This document shows, in pieces, positions 61,571 through 64,000 of a DNA stretch of 64,000 bases. Origin of the DNA: Candidatus Binatia bacterium (GTDB taxonomy: Bacteria; Desulfobacterota; Binatia; HRBIN30); assembly GCA_026415395.1 (NCBI GenBank), contig JAOAHD010000002.1, positions 458,691-522,690 of the forward strand, read 5' to 3'. Position numbers and translations under genes: made by a program. Below the pieces are notes generated by a model, which was not told where the DNA came from, ran no database searches, and saw only the letters and a program-made list of their open reading frames with translations. Position 1 is the first letter of the stretch, and each line of letters begins with the position of its first letter.

Positions 61571-62770
61571 ATGTCGCACCGCGATGCGGATTTCCTCGCT
61601 GTCCGCCGCCTGATCGTTCTCGGTTCCCTGTCGTTTGCCTCGGTGGGCATTGCCGTGGTGTTACCGGGCGCGCTGTTGCCACTGTGGATCGACCGGCTTG
61701 CGATCGAACTCTCCCAGGCAGGCTTGCTGCTGGCGGTTCAGCCTCTCGGCCATCTCGCTGCGGTGCTACTGTGTCCCTATCTCCTGGGAGAGTCCACTGT
61801 GGCCCGGACTCTGGCCGTGGCCGGTGCCATGCTCGCGAGCGGGCTTGCGGCAATAGGATGGCTTACTGCGTGGCAGGCGGCGTTGGCGGCCATGGCGCTC
61901 AGCGGGGCGAGCATCGGTATGCTGGAGGTGGCAACGAACACCGTCTTGCTTACCCGCACGCCGCAACCGAACCGCGTGTTGAACTTCACCCATTTGTTTT
62001 TCGGAGTAGCCTCCGTGTGTACGCCGCCCGCAGCCGCATTGGCTCTCCGCGTAGGGTTCCCGTGGGAATGGCTTTGGATGTGGGCCGCAGTTCCCATTGC
62101 CGTCACGGCTCTATGCTGGCTGTTCACTGCCCCTGGGATCGGCGCGCAGCCGCAAAGCAGCTCGAGAGCAGCTCGGGGGCAATTGGGCGAGCGCGGTTGG
62201 GGGCCAACGCTCGCCTTGGCGGCGGCCATGGCTGCGTACGTCGGTGCGGAGATTGGCTTTGGGAGCTGGTATACGGAATACGCTACCAGTGTTTACGGCG
62301 TCTCGCTGGTGGCCGCAGGTTATGGTTTGGCTGGTTATTGGGGCGGCCTCACCGTCGGTCGGCTACTGCTTGCGCTGTGGGCTCCGGGGCATAGCAGCGT
62401 GGCGTTCGTGGCGGGTTTGGCAGTAAGTGCGGCAGCACTTTCTGGCCTTGCCTTAGGTGCGCCAGGTATGGGGGCATTTATCTTCACCACTGTAGGGCTC
62501 GGCTTGGCGCTCGCGGGCATCTTCCCGGGAATTCTCGCATTGTCGACGGGTTGGTACCCGCGGGATATTGCGCGGGTGACCTCTGCCTTGCTTGCCGGCG
62601 CCGGCTTGGGACAAATGGCGTTCCCATGGATCATGGCGGTGCTCGCGCAGCACGTCGGTCTCGCGCGAGCGATGTGGATCTACCCTTTGCTTTGTTGCCT
62701 TGTTGCGATGGCGGTGGCCATCGGTCAGGCGATGCACAACAAACCCGTCGAGCGACCCGCGCCGCGCTGA
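61571..62770 (+). CDS. MFS transporter
   Basis: 399 aa with about 12 hydrophobic segments. The N-terminal helix LGSLSFASVGIAVVLPGALLPLWIDRL and a loop GASIGMLEVATNTVLL precede YVGAEIGFGSWYTEYATSVYGVSLVAAGYGLAGYWGGLTVGRLL, an FucP/sugar-transporter-like region. No substrate can be set. The gene follows dppC by 33 bases, so it could be cotranscribed. Confidence 0.9.
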   Translation: MSHRDADFLAVRRLIVLGSLSFASVGIAVVLPGALLPLWIDRLAIELSQAGLLLAVQPLGHLAAVLLCPYLLGESTVARTLAVAGAMLASGLAAIGWLTAWQAALAAMALSGASIGMLEVATNTVLLTRTPQPNRVLNFTHLFFGVASVCTPPAAALALRVGFPWEWLWMWAAVPIAVTALCWLFTAPGIGAQPQSSSRAARGQLGERGWGPTLALAAAMAAYVGAEIGFGSWYTEYATSVYGVSLVAAGYGLAGYWGGLTVGRLLLALWAPGHSSVAFVAGLAVSAAALSGLALGAPGMGAFIFTTVGLGLALAGIFPGILALSTGWYPRDIARVTSALLAGAGLGQMAFPWIMAVLAQHVGLARAMWIYPLLCCLVAMAVAIGQAMHNKPVERPAPR

Positions 62771-63020
62771 GGCATCAAACTAGAATAATGGATTCGGTTG
62801 CAGGAGGGCGGCGTCGAAGCGCGTACAGACTGAATAAAGCGCGGAGTGGAAGCGCGACGGGAAAGGGTCCTCCGGCAGGTCTATTCGACAAAAGCGTAAA
62901 ATCGTGCCGCGGCGAATGTCGAAAGAGCGGCTCAGCTATGGCCGGTGACTTGTGCAGGAAGGCGAGTGGCAGAGGCGGATGGGCTGGGAGCACTTCGGCT
63001 GCTGGCGAACGGAGGTGTAT

Positions 63021-63623
63021 ATGCTCAGTGAATGGTGGGCGATTGGTTTGATTCCATCGCTCGCAGTTGCAGCAGCAGTGGGTGCGGGGGGACTGTGGGG
63101 TGCAGTGGTGGCGGCAGTTCCCACTGGTTTTGTCCTCCACCAGCTGGCGCGCTTTCACCTCGAAGTGGTGGAGCGTGCATTCGACTGTCAGGCACGCCCG
63201 GCGTTAGCCCTAATCCAAGCGCGGCTCGGGCATTTCCTTGGCCGTGCTTCACTGACACCGTACCAGGTTTATGAAGTCACGCTCTATCGGCATCCCGAGT
63301 GGCAGGCGGCACGCGACCACATCCATCGCTGTTGGCACTGGGTGGCGAATTTACGAGCGGCTGCGTTCGCGGCTATTGTTGCTGGGGCCGTCCTGACGGC
63401 TGCTGCAATCACGGAGGCCTCTGTCTCGCCTGGTCTCCTGTTTGCGTGTGCCTTCGTGGTTGGCGTTACGGCTCTTTTCCTGTGGCAGAAGGCAAAGCGC
63501 ACGCAGGCGTTGCTGCACGAGTTCGACAGTGCCTGGGTGCGCGCTCACTGGCCGGCCTACGAGGAGGTGGCGAGAAGCATAGCGGAGCGGTTCACCGCTA
63601 GCGGCCAGTACGAACCTAGCTGA
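63021..63623 (+). CDS. Conserved-looking membrane protein
   Basis: 200 aa from the ATG at 63021 with GGAGGTGTAT directly upstream; the frame is open further left but without signal. Two hydrophobic helices near the N-terminus (WWAIGLIPSLAVAAAVGAGGLWGAVVAAVP) and two in the second half (AAAFAAIVAGAVLTAAAI, LLFACAFVVGVTALFLW) around a helical soluble part. No recognised family. Confidence 0.65.
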   Translation: MLSEWWAIGLIPSLAVAAAVGAGGLWGAVVAAVPTGFVLHQLARFHLEVVERAFDCQARPALALIQARLGHFLGRASLTPYQVYEVTLYRHPEWQAARDHIHRCWHWVANLRAAAFAAIVAGAVLTAAAITEASVSPGLLFACAFVVGVTALFLWQKAKRTQALLHEFDSAWVRAHWPAYEEVARSIAERFTASGQYEPS

Positions 63624-63635
63624 AAGCCGTGCTTC

Positions 63636-64000
63636 CTACCCCGTTCGCCTACCGCGCCCACGCTTGGAGGGAGACAGCCGAATTGCGCGGGCTGCAGGGC
63701 AGCGCAGAAATGCTGCAGGGTTGGCGATTTCGGGGGTGACCGCCAAGGACCACCCCCGGACAATCGCCCCCTGCCACAGCACCCAGGGGGCGTGGTGGAT
63801 GATGGCGGAGGGCCGCACCCGCATCGGCGAGGCCGGGCTGATGAGCGCTCCGTGCAACACCGTGCAACACCGCGTAGCGCCGCACCGTGGCTGTGCCCCG
63901 CGAGAACACCGTGCCGTGTACCTTGGCATTCGGCCGCAGCTCCGCCGTGCCACCCACCAGGATCAGCACCCGTTCCGCCGGCGACCCGTTCGGCCCCACA
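63636..64000 (-). pseudogene. Partial secreted/pilus-associated protein, frame broken by a 10-bp duplication
   Basis: The gene enters from the right edge. One frame reads ERVLILVGGTAELRPNAKVHGTVFSRGTATVRRYAVLHG, a beta-repeat like that in PilX-type or polymer-forming proteins. After two tandem copies of CGTGCAACAC (63851-63870) it turns to noise; the other minus frame continues sensibly (GALISPASPMRVRPSAIIHHAPWVLWQGAIVRGWSLAVTPEI) to the stop at 63636. Removing one copy restores a single frame. Confidence 0.7.
63851..63870. repeat. Perfect tandem duplication of 10 bp inside a coding sequence
   Basis: CGTGCAACAC is present twice in direct contact (63851-63860 and 63861-63870). A 10-bp insertion changes the frame, which is what is seen in the overlying partial gene. 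Confidence 0.95.

Overview
The window is GC-rich, almost wall-to-wall coding DNA from a Gram-negative bacterium: it carries a Mla outer-membrane lipid transport operon, lipoproteins, type IV minor pilins and meso-diaminopimelate murein recycling genes. Gene order and secreted proteins with Thr/Pro linkers followed by a Cys-containing 'NNRDPRLPTC' module suggest a deltaproteobacteria-like lineage (Myxococcota/Desulfobacterota/Binatota type). That placement is inference; no rRNA is present.

Layout. 1-4.7 kb (minus): mlaF-E-D-A-C, then a HIT-like gene and nagA. 4.9-5.7 kb: a secreted protein built from two 12-cysteine modules. 6-14.3 kb: uvrC; an orphan winged-helix/PD-(D/E)XK protein; and a tightly overlapping minus-strand operon response regulator-tmk-holB-ricT-metG-tatD. 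14.6-16.5 kb: four minor pilin genes. 17-18.6 kb: a 66-aa membrane protein with its own terminator, then moaB-moaD-moaE. 18.6-22.9 kb: Spy-like protein, Pro-rich small protein, SLC1-type symporter, DUF1329 protein, AhpD-like protein. 22.9-27 kb: ldcA, a serine beta-lactamase-fold hydrolase, mpl and a YjbQ-family gene, a murein-peptide recycling group. 27-37.6 kb: phosphoesterase, MgtC, a multi-zinc-finger acidic protein, tRNA-Ala, a frameshifted surface protein, GNAT, histidine kinase, class V aminotransferase, RluA-family synthase, two tiny zinc-ribbon genes.

37.6-40.2 kb is a secreted phosphatase gene broken by several frameshifts and one nonsense codon. It is followed by tRNA-Phe, a Gfo/Idh/MocA oxidoreductase, nth, three small surface/lipoprotein genes, SCP2 (with a readable promoter and terminator), galT and a DUF4124 gene.

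47.4-52.4 kb is a compact, apparently less GC-biased island: AMP-forming ligase, carrier protein, PLP decarboxylase, sulfotransferase and a GNAT-like protein, all overlapping or nearly abutting. It looks like a small carrier-protein-based biosynthetic system related to the ligase/ACP/decarboxylase trio of exosortase-A loci, but with no exosortase in view, and it is the best candidate for an undescribed system. 52.6-64 kb: a helical small protein, an alkaline-phosphatase-superfamily enzyme whose domain order appears circularly permuted, a TPR lipoprotein-DUF4292 lipoprotein-oligopeptide ABC transporter operon, an MFS transporter, a membrane protein, and a partial gene broken by a precise 10-bp tandem duplication.
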